Source of the DNA: Caulobacter ginsengisoli
GTDB lineage: Bacteria > Pseudomonadota > Alphaproteobacteria > Caulobacterales > Caulobacteraceae
DNA length: 64,000 nt
Assembly (NCBI RefSeq): GCF_030814835.1
Contig: NZ_JAUSVS010000001.1
Coordinates: forward strand, 377,001 to 441,000
Direction of reading: 5' to 3'
Below, piece by piece: positions 15,960-24,546 of this stretch. A model generated the notes under the pieces. The model did not search any database, was not told where the DNA came from, and saw nothing but the letters and a program-made list of their open reading frames with translations. Positions within the stretch are counted from its first letter, which is position 1. Each line of letters begins with the position of its first letter. The position numbers and the translations under genes were made by a program.

Positions 15960-16277
15960 ATGCCGACCCTCGACAAACTGCGCAAAGCCCGCGCCGCCGC
16001 CGGAGCCGCCTATGCGGCGGCGGCCAGCGCCTATGTGGCGGCGGCGGTGGAACTTTCGGCCTATGATGGCGCCTGCAGCAACGCATCGATCGGCGGCGAG
16101 CCGACGCCGCGGTTCAACCGCCCGCCCGAGGTGCTGGCCCATCCCGACTTCCTGCCCCCGGCCGCAGCCGCCGCCCTGACCAGCCCCAACATCACCGGCC
16201 CGGTCGTCCAGGCGAGGCTGGATGCGCTGCTGGTCTCGGCGAAGGGGGGGCTAGGCAGGTCAATCATCCTGGGGTAG
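15960..16277 (+). CDS. small Ala-rich phage protein
   Basis: A 105-residue protein with GGAAGGG ahead of ATG 15960. The first half is an Ala-rich helix (TLDKLRKARAAAGAAYAAAA), the second half contains FNRPPEVLAHPDFLPP and ends LGRSIILG. No membrane segment long enough for a holin. Function unknown; conserved-looking but family not recognised. Confidence 0.55.
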   Translation: MPTLDKLRKARAAAGAAYAAAASAYVAAAVELSAYDGACSNASIGGEPTPRFNRPPEVLAHPDFLPPAAAAALTSPNITGPVVQARLDALLVSAKGGLGRSIILG

Positions 16278-16305
16278 CGTTCCGGCTTTGTTCGGGGAGG
16301 CTGGG

Positions 16306-16809
16306 ATGCGCTTACTGACGGCGGTTGTAACTCTCGCGGTGACACTGGCGGCTTGGTCGTCACCGACGTCGGCGGCGGACAAGGGTGAGATTTTCGGGGT
16401 CTGGGAGTTGCACCAGATTAAAAACCCCATGACCGATGTCATCAATGTCATGGCCAGTGTCAGGACCGGCGACGATCAAATGATGCTGGTCTGCAAGCCG
16501 TCGGAACCCAAGGGGCGACAGCTTATGATGAATCATCATCCCTTTCTCGGCAGAGGGACCGGGCGACTTACCTACAGGGTTGATGACCAGAAGGCGGTCG
16601 ATATCGACGTGCTGCTCTACAATCAGTCAGGCTTCGTGTCGGGCGCGGACGCCCAGGCGTTTTTCGCAGCCCTTCCCGGCGCCAAGCGGGTGCGGCTGCT
16701 GGTTACCGATAGGATCGTCGGGCCGGTCCTGACCGAGTACGACGTGACCGGCGTCAACAGGGTGCTGGCCCGCCTGGCCGAGCTCTGCGACGGGCCAGCC
16801 AAATCCTAG
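16306..16809 (+). CDS. secreted protein, tandem paralogue 1
   Basis: A 167-residue protein with a signal peptide (LLTAVVTLAVTLAAW, cleavage likely after TSA). Mature part: EIFGVWELHQIKNPMTDVINVM, LVCKPSEPKGRQL, NQSGFVSGADAQAFF and LLVTDRIVGPVLTEYDVTGV. Two cysteines (in LVCKP and AELCDG) suggest a disulfide. It is followed directly by a paralogue with the same layout. The DNA of the last ~200 bases is almost identical between the two while the first half has diverged. An exported protein inside a phage tail operon is unexpected; it is probably a lysogenic-conversion (moron) gene. No function assigned. Confidence 0.65.
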   Translation: MRLLTAVVTLAVTLAAWSSPTSAADKGEIFGVWELHQIKNPMTDVINVMASVRTGDDQMMLVCKPSEPKGRQLMMNHHPFLGRGTGRLTYRVDDQKAVDIDVLLYNQSGFVSGADAQAFFAALPGAKRVRLLVTDRIVGPVLTEYDVTGVNRVLARLAELCDGPAKS

Positions 16810-16857
16810 GCCGCCCGGTTCACGGGTAGCCTGGCGGGGTTGGAGAGGGAGAATCTG

Positions 16858-17361
16858 ATGCGGGTTCTGACGGCAGCGGTAATTGTGGTGGCGGCGCTCG
16901 CGGCCTGGGCGCCAGCGACATCCGCCGAGGACGCGGGCGAGACGATTGGGCTCTGGCGGCTGGTCCAGGTGAAACATCCGGTCACGGATGTCGTCAATGT
17001 CATGGCCAGCGCCCGGAGCGGCCAGGATCACATGAGGCTGGTTTGCAAGCCGTCGGAGCCGAAAGCGCGACAACTCATGATAAATCACCAGCCCTTTCTG
17101 GGCAGGGGCGGCGGGCGGCTGACCTACAGGATAGACGGCCAGCCGGCGGTCGATATCGACGTGCTGCTCTACAATCAGTCAGGCTTCGTGTCGGGCGCAG
17201 ACGCCCAGGCGTTTTTCGCAGCCCTTCCCGGCGCCAAGCGGGTGCGGCTGCTGGTTACCGATAGGATCGTCGGGCCGGTCCTGGCCGAGTACGACGTGAC
17301 CGGCGTCGACAAGGTGCTGGCCCGTCTCGCCGAGCTCTGCGACGGGCCGGCCAAGCCCTAG
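16858..17361 (+). CDS. secreted protein, tandem paralogue 2
   Basis: A 167-residue paralogue of the preceding gene, with signal peptide RVLTAAVIVVAALAAWAP and mature sequence DAGETIGLWRLVQVKHPVTD, matching the first copy's GVWELHQIKNPMTD. C-terminal 65 residues differ from copy 1 at only a few positions (TEYDVTGVNR versus AEYDVTGVDK). ATG 16858 follows GAGAGGGAG. Same unknown function; the duplication itself is evidence of selection or gene conversion. It is followed by a 141-base gap with a GC-rich palindrome near 17371-17392 before the tape measure gene. Confidence 0.65.
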   Translation: MRVLTAAVIVVAALAAWAPATSAEDAGETIGLWRLVQVKHPVTDVVNVMASARSGQDHMRLVCKPSEPKARQLMINHQPFLGRGGGRLTYRIDGQPAVDIDVLLYNQSGFVSGADAQAFFAALPGAKRVRLLVTDRIVGPVLAEYDVTGVDKVLARLAELCDGPAKP

Positions 17362-17502
17362 GCAAGGCCGACCGTTCCGGCGCGCCGACGGTCTGAATAT
17401 TCGATCCCCGGGGCGAGCCCGGCCTTCTTCACTCACCACCATCCCCAGAGGATCGGCGGCGGATTTCCGCGCGCCGCGGCTTGGCATGGTCAGGAGGCAA
17501 GC

Positions 17503-20500
17503 ATGACCGAAATCGCCTCGCTCAGGATCGAGATCGACGCCACGGCCGTCGATGACGCCGCCGACGCGCTGGAGCGGTTGGACCAGACCGCCGGCTGGGC
17601 CACGGACAGCCTGGCCCAACTGGCCAGGTCGGCCCGCGAGACCATGGCCACGGTCGATGTGCTGTCCGGCGGCGCCGACAGGCTGGCGAGCGCCTTTGAC
17701 GACGCCATGGCCAGGTTGGACGCGCTGTCCGGCGGGGCGAACAGGCTGGGCGTGTCCCTGAAGGAGGCCAAGGGCGGTCTGGAGGATCTGTCGCAGAGCG
17801 TCGATCAACTGGACGAGGCGGCCAGACAGACCGTCAAGAGCATCACCGACGTCGATCAGGCGGAGAGCCGGCTGGCGGAGACGCACAGGAAGGCCGCCAA
17901 GGCCGCCGGCCTCAATTCGGATGAGATGATCAGCCTGAAAACCTCGTTCCTGGGCGTGGGGGCGGCGATCCTCAACGGGACCAAGCCGCTGGACGCCTTC
18001 ATCGACAAGGTTCCGGATATCGCCGAGGTGTTCATGAAGGCGCAGGCCCGGGGCGAGAGCCTCAAGGACTCGCTGATCAGCGTCGGCAAGGAATTCGGTC
18101 TGCTGAAGACCAAGGGCGCCGCCGTCACCGCCACCTTCGAGGAACAGGCCGCCGCCGCCCTGGCCGCCAGCATCGCCCAGGGCGACATGGCGGTCGCGAC
18201 CATGGCCGGATCGATCAGCAGCGAAGCCTCGGTGGCCGGCGCCGCGGCCGTCACGGCGGCCAACGGCGAGATCGCCGCCAGCGCCACCACCGCCGCCGCC
18301 GCCGAGGCGGTGGCCCTGGCGCCCCTGGCCCTGATCGCGGCGGGGATCGCCCTGACCATCGGCGCGATCGCCGGAGGCTTCTCGCTGGCGGCGTTCGAGA
18401 TGAACCGCCACACCAAGGGGCTGAACGACAACCTGGGCCTGACCAAGGAACAGCTGGACCGCATCAAGGACAAGTCGATCACCACCGGCGATGTCATGCA
18501 CGGCGTCTGGAACCTGGCGGCCAGCTCGCTGAAGAAGGCTTTCGGGCCCGCCATCGACAACATGAAGGAGAAGTTCGGCCAGTGGCTGGACGACACCATC
18601 AGCAACGCCGTCACCGGCGCTTCGGCCCTGGCCGCCGCCTTCGTCGCCGCCTTCGATGCGGTCAAGGCCGTCTGGGGCATGCTGCCCGGGGCCCTAGGGG
18701 ATCTGATTATCCAGTCCGTCAACTTCATCCTGGGAGGTTTCAACAAGCTGCTGCAGCTGATGCTGCCCAAGCTCAACCCGATGATCCAGCTGGTGAAGGA
18801 CGTGGCGAAGGCGGCGGGCCATCCGCTGCAGATCGAGCTGTTCGACGCCAAGACCGACTACATCAAGCTGCTGGACAACCCGTTCGCGGGCCAATTCGAG
18901 AAGGCCCAAAAGACGCTCAAGGACACCTTCGCCAGCAGCTTCTCCAAGCATCTGGCCGAGTTCCGTGGCGCGATCACCAGCGCGGCCGACGCCGCCATCG
19001 CCTCGATCCTGGAAGCTCACCGCAAGCGCATGATCGACGAGGGCGGCAAGCCGACACCGAAGCCGCCGCCGGCTCCCAAGCCGGATTCAGGTGTGAGGGC
19101 GGACGTCGACGACTCTACGCAGGATCTCGTGAACCAAACGGCTGCGTTCGACGCGAATGCCGCCGCCGCAATGGGCGCCCAAGCCGCGTTGAGTGTGTTT
19201 GCCGGCGCGGCGGCCGGCGTCAGTCAGAGCCTGTCCACGGCCGGCGACGCGCTGGCCCAGACCGATCAAGCGCTGGACGCCACCAAGGACAAACTGGCCG
19301 CGGTCGGCCGGCAGGGCCAGGAGGCCGCCAAGGGCATGGCCCAGGCGTTCGGCGATGTCGGCAAGTCGCTGGGCGACATGCTCAACATCTTCAACAGCTA
19401 CGCCCAGAAGCAGGCCGAATTCGCCAGGAAGCGGGCGGAGTATTCGAACGGCGCCACGGCCGACGCCGACAAACTGGCTCAGGTCAATCGCGACGCCGCC
19501 GGCGCGCAGATGCAGTATTTCGGCGACATCGCCAAGGCGGCCGAAGGCATGGTGGACAAGAAGTCCAACGCCTATCAGGCGCTAGTGGCGGCCGAAAAGG
19601 TCTACCGCGCCTTCGAGTTCGCCATGTCGGTGAAGGCGGCGCTGCAGGCGGCCTGGGAGGCGGCGGCCAAGATTTCTGCCGACCAGGCCGGGGTCGTCTC
19701 TCACGCCGCTTCTGCGGCGGCGCACGAAACGCTGCACATGGCCGAAGCCACGACTGGCGCGGCGGCCGGGGCGGGGCGCATGTTCGGCCAGCTGGGCGTG
19801 GCGGCCTTCCCGTTCGTGGCGGCGATGATCGCGGTGATGGCCAGCCTGGGCTCGGGCTCGGCCGGTGGGTCAGTCCCCGGCGAGCACGACGCCGAGAAGC
19901 GCCAGGAAGCGCAAGGCGCCGGCTCGGTGCTGGGTGACAGCAAGGCCAAGAGTGAGAGCATCCAAAAGAGCCTGGACCTGGTGGCCGACCACACCAACAA
20001 CATGCTGGAATTCTACAACCCGATGCTGGCGGCGCTGAAGTCGATCGATGGCCAGATCGGGCGGCTGGCCTCGGCCCTGGCGCGGTCGCTGGGGGTGGGC
20101 GGCATGCTGGATACGGCGGGGCTGAAGCTGGGGACCAGCGGGCGGGCGCCGTCGCTGTCGAACCTGGGCTTCGGCTCGGTGACCACCCGGACGCTGCAGG
20201 ACCAGGGGCTGGCGTTCAGCGCCGGGACGCTGGGGGCCATTCTGGCGGGCGGGGTGCAGGGCAAGACCTATCAACAGATCCTGTCGGAGACCAAGAAGAG
20301 CGCCTTTGGCCTGACCTACAGCACCTCGACGTCGAAGAAGACCATCAGCGGCGCGCTGGATCCGGAGTTCGCGCGGCAGACCACCTTGCTGATCGGCTCG
20401 CTGCGGGACGGGGTGCTGTCGGCGGCCTCGGTGCTGGGCATCGAGGGCGCGGTGGCGACGCTGGACGCCTTCAAGCTGGACCTGGGCAAGATCAGCCTGA

Positions 20501-21723
20501 AGGACCTGAAGGGGGACGAGATCACGGCGGCCCTGGAGGCGGTGTTCGGCAAGGCGGCCGACGGCATGGCCGCCGCGGTGATGCCGGGACTGGCGCAGTT
20601 CCAGAAGGTGGGGGAGGGGGCGTTTGAGACCCTGACCCGGCTGGCGCGCGACTACCAGGTGGTGGACGTGACGCTTTCCAGTATCGGCAAGGTGTTCGGG
20701 GCGGTGGGCCTGGCCTCGGTCGAGGCCCGCGAGCGGCTGGTCGACCTGGCCGGCGGGCTGGACAGCTTCACCGACCAGACCAATTTTTATGCCGAGACCT
20801 TCCTGAGCGAGGCCGAGCGGCTGGCGCCCGTGCAGGCGGCGGTCAGCGGTGAGCTGGCGCGGCTGGGCCTGACGGGCGTGAAGACGCGTGAGCAGTTCAA
20901 GTCGCTGGTGCAGGGGCTGGATGTGTCGACCCAGGCGGGGGCCGAGCTGTTCACCGCGCTGATGACGCTGGCGCCCGCTTTCGCGGCTGTGACCGAGGAG
21001 AGCCAGGCGCTCTCCGACGCCAAGGACGCGCTGTCGGGGGCCTATGACCGCGAAAGCGGGGCGTTGGCCGACACACGCGACCGGTTCGCCGACCTGGCCA
21101 AGGGGCTGCATGATTTCGGGGCCGGGCTCTACAGCGGGCCGGCGGCGGCGCTGTCGCCAGAGGAGCAATACCGGGCCGCCCAGGCCGCCTTCCAGGAGAC
21201 GGCGGGCCTGGCGGCGCAGGGCAACGAGCAGGCGCTGGGCGATCTGCAGGGGGTCAGCCAGGCCTATCTGGACGCCTCGAAGGCCTATTTCGCCTCGTCC
21301 GAAGGCTATTTCGCCGACCTGACGGCGGTGCGCGACGCGGTCTCGGCCGCCGAAGCCAGCGCCGGGACCCAGGTCGATATGGCCCAGCGACAGCTGGACA
21401 CGATGACGGCCCAGGTCGGGCAGTTGATCGAGCTGAACACCCATGTGGTCAGCGTGGCCGAGGCCATCGCGGCGCTGCAGGCGCTGCTGGGCGGCGGTTC
21501 GGCGGGAGCGCCTCAGACCTTTCCAGCGGCCACGAAAGCCTCCAACGACAACACCGCCGCGGTGGTCACCGCCATCCAGGAATTGCAGACCGAGGTAGCG
21601 GGCGTGGGCGACCAGCTGACCGCCGACAAGGTGCAGCGCGGGGCCATCGCCCAGCAGCAGGACGAGCGGCTGGCGGCGCTGGAAGACCAGCTGGCGGCGC
21701 TGCGGCGCGCGGCCCAGGCCTAG
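17503..21723 (+). CDS. phage tail tape measure protein
   Basis: At 1406 residues this is the longest gene of the prophage and stands right after the chaperone region, as expected for a siphovirus tape measure. It begins TEIASLRIEIDATAVDDAADALERLD with heptad repeats, has a hydrophobic stretch around residues 266-300 (VALAPLALIAAGIALTIGAIAG) and another near 760-785 (AAFPFVAAMIAVMASLG), long coiled coils, and a C-terminal helix rich in Gln/Ala. It sets tail length; by the usual rule of about 0.15 nm per residue the tail would be near 200 nm. The membrane segments may help DNA passage into the cell. Confidence 0.9.
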   Translation: MTEIASLRIEIDATAVDDAADALERLDQTAGWATDSLAQLARSARETMATVDVLSGGADRLASAFDDAMARLDALSGGANRLGVSLKEAKGGLEDLSQSVDQLDEAARQTVKSITDVDQAESRLAETHRKAAKAAGLNSDEMISLKTSFLGVGAAILNGTKPLDAFIDKVPDIAEVFMKAQARGESLKDSLISVGKEFGLLKTKGAAVTATFEEQAAAALAASIAQGDMAVATMAGSISSEASVAGAAAVTAANGEIAASATTAAAAEAVALAPLALIAAGIALTIGAIAGGFSLAAFEMNRHTKGLNDNLGLTKEQLDRIKDKSITTGDVMHGVWNLAASSLKKAFGPAIDNMKEKFGQWLDDTISNAVTGASALAAAFVAAFDAVKAVWGMLPGALGDLIIQSVNFILGGFNKLLQLMLPKLNPMIQLVKDVAKAAGHPLQIELFDAKTDYIKLLDNPFAGQFEKAQKTLKDTFASSFSKHLAEFRGAITSAADAAIASILEAHRKRMIDEGGKPTPKPPPAPKPDSGVRADVDDSTQDLVNQTAAFDANAAAAMGAQAALSVFAGAAAGVSQSLSTAGDALAQTDQALDATKDKLAAVGRQGQEAAKGMAQAFGDVGKSLGDMLNIFNSYAQKQAEFARKRAEYSNGATADADKLAQVNRDAAGAQMQYFGDIAKAAEGMVDKKSNAYQALVAAEKVYRAFEFAMSVKAALQAAWEAAAKISADQAGVVSHAASAAAHETLHMAEATTGAAAGAGRMFGQLGVAAFPFVAAMIAVMASLGSGSAGGSVPGEHDAEKRQEAQGAGSVLGDSKAKSESIQKSLDLVADHTNNMLEFYNPMLAALKSIDGQIGRLASALARSLGVGGMLDTAGLKLGTSGRAPSLSNLGFGSVTTRTLQDQGLAFSAGTLGAILAGGVQGKTYQQILSETKKSAFGLTYSTSTSKKTISGALDPEFARQTTLLIGSLRDGVLSAASVLGIEGAVATLDAFKLDLGKISLKDLKGDEITAALEAVFGKAADGMAAAVMPGLAQFQKVGEGAFETLTRLARDYQVVDVTLSSIGKVFGAVGLASVEARERLVDLAGGLDSFTDQTNFYAETFLSEAERLAPVQAAVSGELARLGLTGVKTREQFKSLVQGLDVSTQAGAELFTALMTLAPAFAAVTEESQALSDAKDALSGAYDRESGALADTRDRFADLAKGLHDFGAGLYSGPAAALSPEEQYRAAQAAFQETAGLAAQGNEQALGDLQGVSQAYLDASKAYFASSEGYFADLTAVRDAVSAAEASAGTQVDMAQRQLDTMTAQVGQLIELNTHVVSVAEAIAALQALLGGGSAGAPQTFPAATKASNDNTAAVVTAIQELQTEVAGVGDQLTADKVQRGAIAQQQDERLAALEDQLAALRRAAQA

Positions 21724-21745
21724 ATCCCAGAGTCCGGAGACATCG

Positions 21746-22096
21746 ATGACCGCATTCGCCGCCGCCGCCCGGTTCAGCCGGGGGGAGACCTTCACCGTCG
21801 CGCTACGGATCGCCGCCGGCGACCTGGCGGGCGCCATCTGCCGCATGGCGCTCAAGCGCGCGCCCGGGGACAGCAACCCCGAGCTGGCTGTGCTGGAGAC
21901 GACGTATCTGGACCATGTCGACACTGGTGACCTGACCAGCCCGCCCGGCTGGAGCGGGACCCTGGCGGCCGAGGTCTCAGAGACCCTGCCGGCCGGGCAT
22001 TTCGTGATGGACGCCCGGGTGGAGAAGCTGGGCGTCGTCATCCAGACCGACCCGGTGGCCGTCGAGATCACCGAACGCGTGACGGGAGGCGCCTGA
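21746..22096 (+). CDS. small phage tail-associated protein
   Basis: A 116-residue beta-rich protein: ARFSRGETFTVALRIAAGDLAGA, ETTYLDHVDTGDLTSPPGW and HFVMDARVEKLGVVIQTDPVAVEI. This is the layout of small baseplate/fibre attachment proteins found between tape measure and fibre genes. Its last base overlaps the fibre gene's ATG region (22096). Family not recognised. Confidence 0.55.
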   Translation: MTAFAAAARFSRGETFTVALRIAAGDLAGAICRMALKRAPGDSNPELAVLETTYLDHVDTGDLTSPPGWSGTLAAEVSETLPAGHFVMDARVEKLGVVIQTDPVAVEITERVTGGA

Positions 22097-23829
22097 TGGC
22101 TGAAGCGATCGTTCTGGAATGGGTGCTGCCGGGCGCGACGACCGCCGTGGTCACCGCCGTGGCGGGGCCGCCGGGCCAGGCGGTGTGGGGGACCTTCACC
22201 GGGGTGCTGGCCGACCAGGCGGACCTGCAGGCGGCGCTGGACGGCCGGCTGGCGGTGTCCGCCGTCGGTGTCACCGTCCAGGGCTACAGCGCCGAGCTGG
22301 CGACGGTGGCGGGGCTCGCCCCGTCCAACGACGACATCATCCAGCGCAAGGCCGGGGCCTGGACCCGCCGCACGCCGGTTCAGTTCAAGACTGACCTCGC
22401 CCTGGTCAAGGGCGACGTCGGGCTGGGCAATGTCGAGAACACGGCCCTCAGCGCCTGGGGCGGCTCGGCCAACCTGGCCACCGTGGGGACGGTGACCGCC
22501 GGAACCTGGACGGCCGGAGCCATCGCGCCGGCCTATGGCGGCACGGGCCTGACCAGCTATGCGGTCGGCGACCTGATCTATGCGTCGGGGGCCGCGACGC
22601 TGGCCCGGCTGGCCGACGTGGCCACGGGCAATGTGCTGGTCTCGGGCGGGATCGGGGCGGCGCCGGCCTGGGGCAAGGTGGGGCTGGCCAGCCATGTCAG
22701 CGGGACCCTGCCGGTCGCCAACGGCGGCACCGGCCAGACCACCGCCGGGGCGGCGCTCAACGCCCTGCTGCCTGCCCAGGCCGGGGCCGGCGGCAAGTTC
22801 CTGACCAGCGACGGGACCAACCCCGCCTGGGGCACGCCGGTCACCGGCTGGGGGACGATCACCGGAACCCTGTCGGCCCAGGCCGACCTGCAGACCGCCC
22901 TGGACGCCAAACTGGCCGTCGCGGGCGGGCTGATGACCGGCGCCCTGGGGGTGGTCGCCGGCGCAGTGGGGACGCCGGGGATCTATGCCTCGGGCGACCC
23001 CAACACCGGCCTGTGGTTCCCGGCCGCCGACACGATGGCGGCGAGCGCCGGCGGCCAGGAAGCGTGGCGCATCGACAGCCTGGCCCGCGTCGGCGTCAAC
23101 ATGACCACCCTGGCTGCCCAATTCTCAGTCCAATCGAACGGCGCCGCCCGGGTGGCCTCGATCATCAAGGGCGCGGGCAGCCAGTCGGCGAATATGACGG
23201 AATGGCAGGCGTCTAATGGGACGCTGTTGGCGGCGATTGATGCCGGGGGGCATATGTCGATCAACAAGGCCGTGCCGTCATCGTCTGTGATCCTCAACAT
23301 CGCCGGTGCCAGCAATGAGCGGGTCGATACCACGGGGAATGCCTATGGGATCCAGGTCGGCCTGACAAACCAACTCTCGGGCAACCTCATTGCAATGCAA
23401 TTCCAGGCTGAAAGCCGATACAGCGGAGCTGGGGTTACGCTGGTGGGCGTTCAAGGCATCTGCAGCGTGAATTCTGGGGCAGCATCGACTGCCAATCTAA
23501 TGATTGGGTTTCAAGCCCAGTCTCCGATCCTCAATTCCGGCGCAACCGTGACTGCCGCTTACGGCGTTCGGATCGATGCGCAAAACACCACTGGGGTTGG
23601 CAGCGCCTGGGCGCTGTACGCGGGCGGAGCCAACGACAACAGCTATTTGGCCCATTCTCTCTTGATCGGTCAGACCAGCGTGCCGGCCTCGCTCAAGGGT
23701 GGGTTGGTTCTCGGCAACGCGGCGGCAATCCCGACCGGAAATGTCGCTGGCGGGACGGTTTACGTGGAGGCAGGAGCCCTGAAATATCGCGGTTCAAGTG
23801 GAACAGTAACCGTTCTGGCGGTTGCCTAA
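22096..23829 (+). CDS. phage tail fibre protein with low-GC C-terminal tip
   Basis: A 577-residue fibre. The N-terminal half carries the repeats usual in tail fibres: DNVENTALSAWGG-type, YGGTGLTSYAVGDLIYA, VANGGTGQTTAGAALNALLP, LDAKLAVAGG. From about residue 340 (nt 23120) the DNA changes to clearly lower GC and different codon use (many ATT, AAT, CAA codons), and the protein reads TGLWFPAADTMAAS, FSVQSNGAARVA, YGIQVGLTNQLSG, then GGTVYVEAGALKYRGSSGTVT. The tip should bind the host surface; the composition break suggests module exchange. Starts at ATG 22096, coupled to the gene before it. Confidence 0.75.
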   Translation: MAEAIVLEWVLPGATTAVVTAVAGPPGQAVWGTFTGVLADQADLQAALDGRLAVSAVGVTVQGYSAELATVAGLAPSNDDIIQRKAGAWTRRTPVQFKTDLALVKGDVGLGNVENTALSAWGGSANLATVGTVTAGTWTAGAIAPAYGGTGLTSYAVGDLIYASGAATLARLADVATGNVLVSGGIGAAPAWGKVGLASHVSGTLPVANGGTGQTTAGAALNALLPAQAGAGGKFLTSDGTNPAWGTPVTGWGTITGTLSAQADLQTALDAKLAVAGGLMTGALGVVAGAVGTPGIYASGDPNTGLWFPAADTMAASAGGQEAWRIDSLARVGVNMTTLAAQFSVQSNGAARVASIIKGAGSQSANMTEWQASNGTLLAAIDAGGHMSINKAVPSSSVILNIAGASNERVDTTGNAYGIQVGLTNQLSGNLIAMQFQAESRYSGAGVTLVGVQGICSVNSGAASTANLMIGFQAQSPILNSGATVTAAYGVRIDAQNTTGVGSAWALYAGGANDNSYLAHSLLIGQTSVPASLKGGLVLGNAAAIPTGNVAGGTVYVEAGALKYRGSSGTVTVLAVA

Positions 23830-23844
23830 ATTGAGAGAAGTTTG

Positions 23845-24162
23845 ATGCCCAAGATCAACCTGACGGTGGCGCTGTGTGAGCGCGATGGAAGTCCGATGAT
23901 GGAGGATGACAAGACAGAGTTCTCATTGAAAAGAGCACTGCTCCGCATCTTAGACACGCCGCTGCCAGACGACCAGCACGGCGTGGGCAAGCTGCGGCTG
24001 GCGCAACTTGGTCTTAAGGTGGCGGCTGGCGCTGAGGGGGTCGAACTAACCAACGCCGACACAACGCTACTCCTTGATCGCGCCGCCAAACTGGCCAACG
24101 CCCTGGTTTTTGGTCAGTTGGTCTTGGCTCTGGACCCGGGCCAGCTGGCTCAGCCCCAGTGA
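23845..24162 (+). CDS. small phage protein downstream of tail fibre
   Basis: A 105-residue protein (ATG 23845, a TTG in frame just before it). It starts PKINLTVALCERDGSPMMEDDK, followed by SLKRALLRILDTPLPDDQHG and LLDRAAKLANALVF, a hydrophilic fold of beta then helix that resembles small proteins found next to fibres in phages of this group. It shares the lower GC of the fibre tip, so it probably travelled with it. A fibre-assembly role is only suggested by position. Confidence 0.55.
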   Translation: MPKINLTVALCERDGSPMMEDDKTEFSLKRALLRILDTPLPDDQHGVGKLRLAQLGLKVAAGAEGVELTNADTTLLLDRAAKLANALVFGQLVLALDPGQLAQPQ

Positions 24163-24163
24163 G

Positions 24164-24496
24164 CATTTTCTGCGCAGGGCCATCTCAGCTCAATGCAAGG
24201 CCGGTTTCACCGAGGATCGGGGGGAGCAGCTGGCGCGGCGGCGGGATTTCGTCGCCTACCTCAACGCCTTGCGGGCTAGGCGGCAAGGCTTCTTCCTCTA
24301 CGATCCGTTCGACCCATTGTGCGGTTCGGTTGGAAAAGTCTGCACGCCCGTCCGGAACGGGCGCCTCATCTATCGCGATTCAAGCCATCTGACGGAGGAG
24401 GGCTCCGAGTTGCTGGCGCCCAGTTTCGTGGCCTTTCTGCGGGATAATGGCCTGGTTCCCGCCGAGGGCCGGAGCGGCGTTGCGGCCAGGCCCTAA
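24164..24496 (+). pseudogene. 3' remnant of an O-acyltransferase SGNH domain
   Basis: In this frame the translation ISAQCKAGFTEDRGEQL, LYDPFDPLCG, GRLIYRDSSHLTEEGSELLA is the C-terminal part of the SGNH domain of membrane acyltransferases (OatA/OafA type), with the family's catalytic Asp-x-x-His as DSSH. The catalytic Ser block and the whole acyltransferase-3 membrane domain are missing; upstream the frame lies under the preceding gene in another register. It cannot be a working enzyme and is best read as a fragment of a surface-polysaccharide or peptidoglycan acetylase left by recombination. The frame ends at TAA 24494-24496. Confidence 0.7.
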
Positions 24497-24546
24497 GGCC
24501 AATCAGCCAACCGGTTCGGCCGGTTCGTCCCGTCCAAGGACACCCC

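Noticed and set aside
19870..23121. Very long open frame on the minus strand (over 1000 codons) opposite tape measure and fibre genes
   Set aside because: It is a shadow produced by the high GC third positions of the + strand genes; composition is Arg/Gly/Pro/Gln-rich with no domain.
24159..24392. 77-residue + strand frame with ATG overlapping the previous stop
   Set aside because: Ser/Pro/Arg-rich translation without family features; the -1 register here gives the SGNH acyltransferase signature instead.
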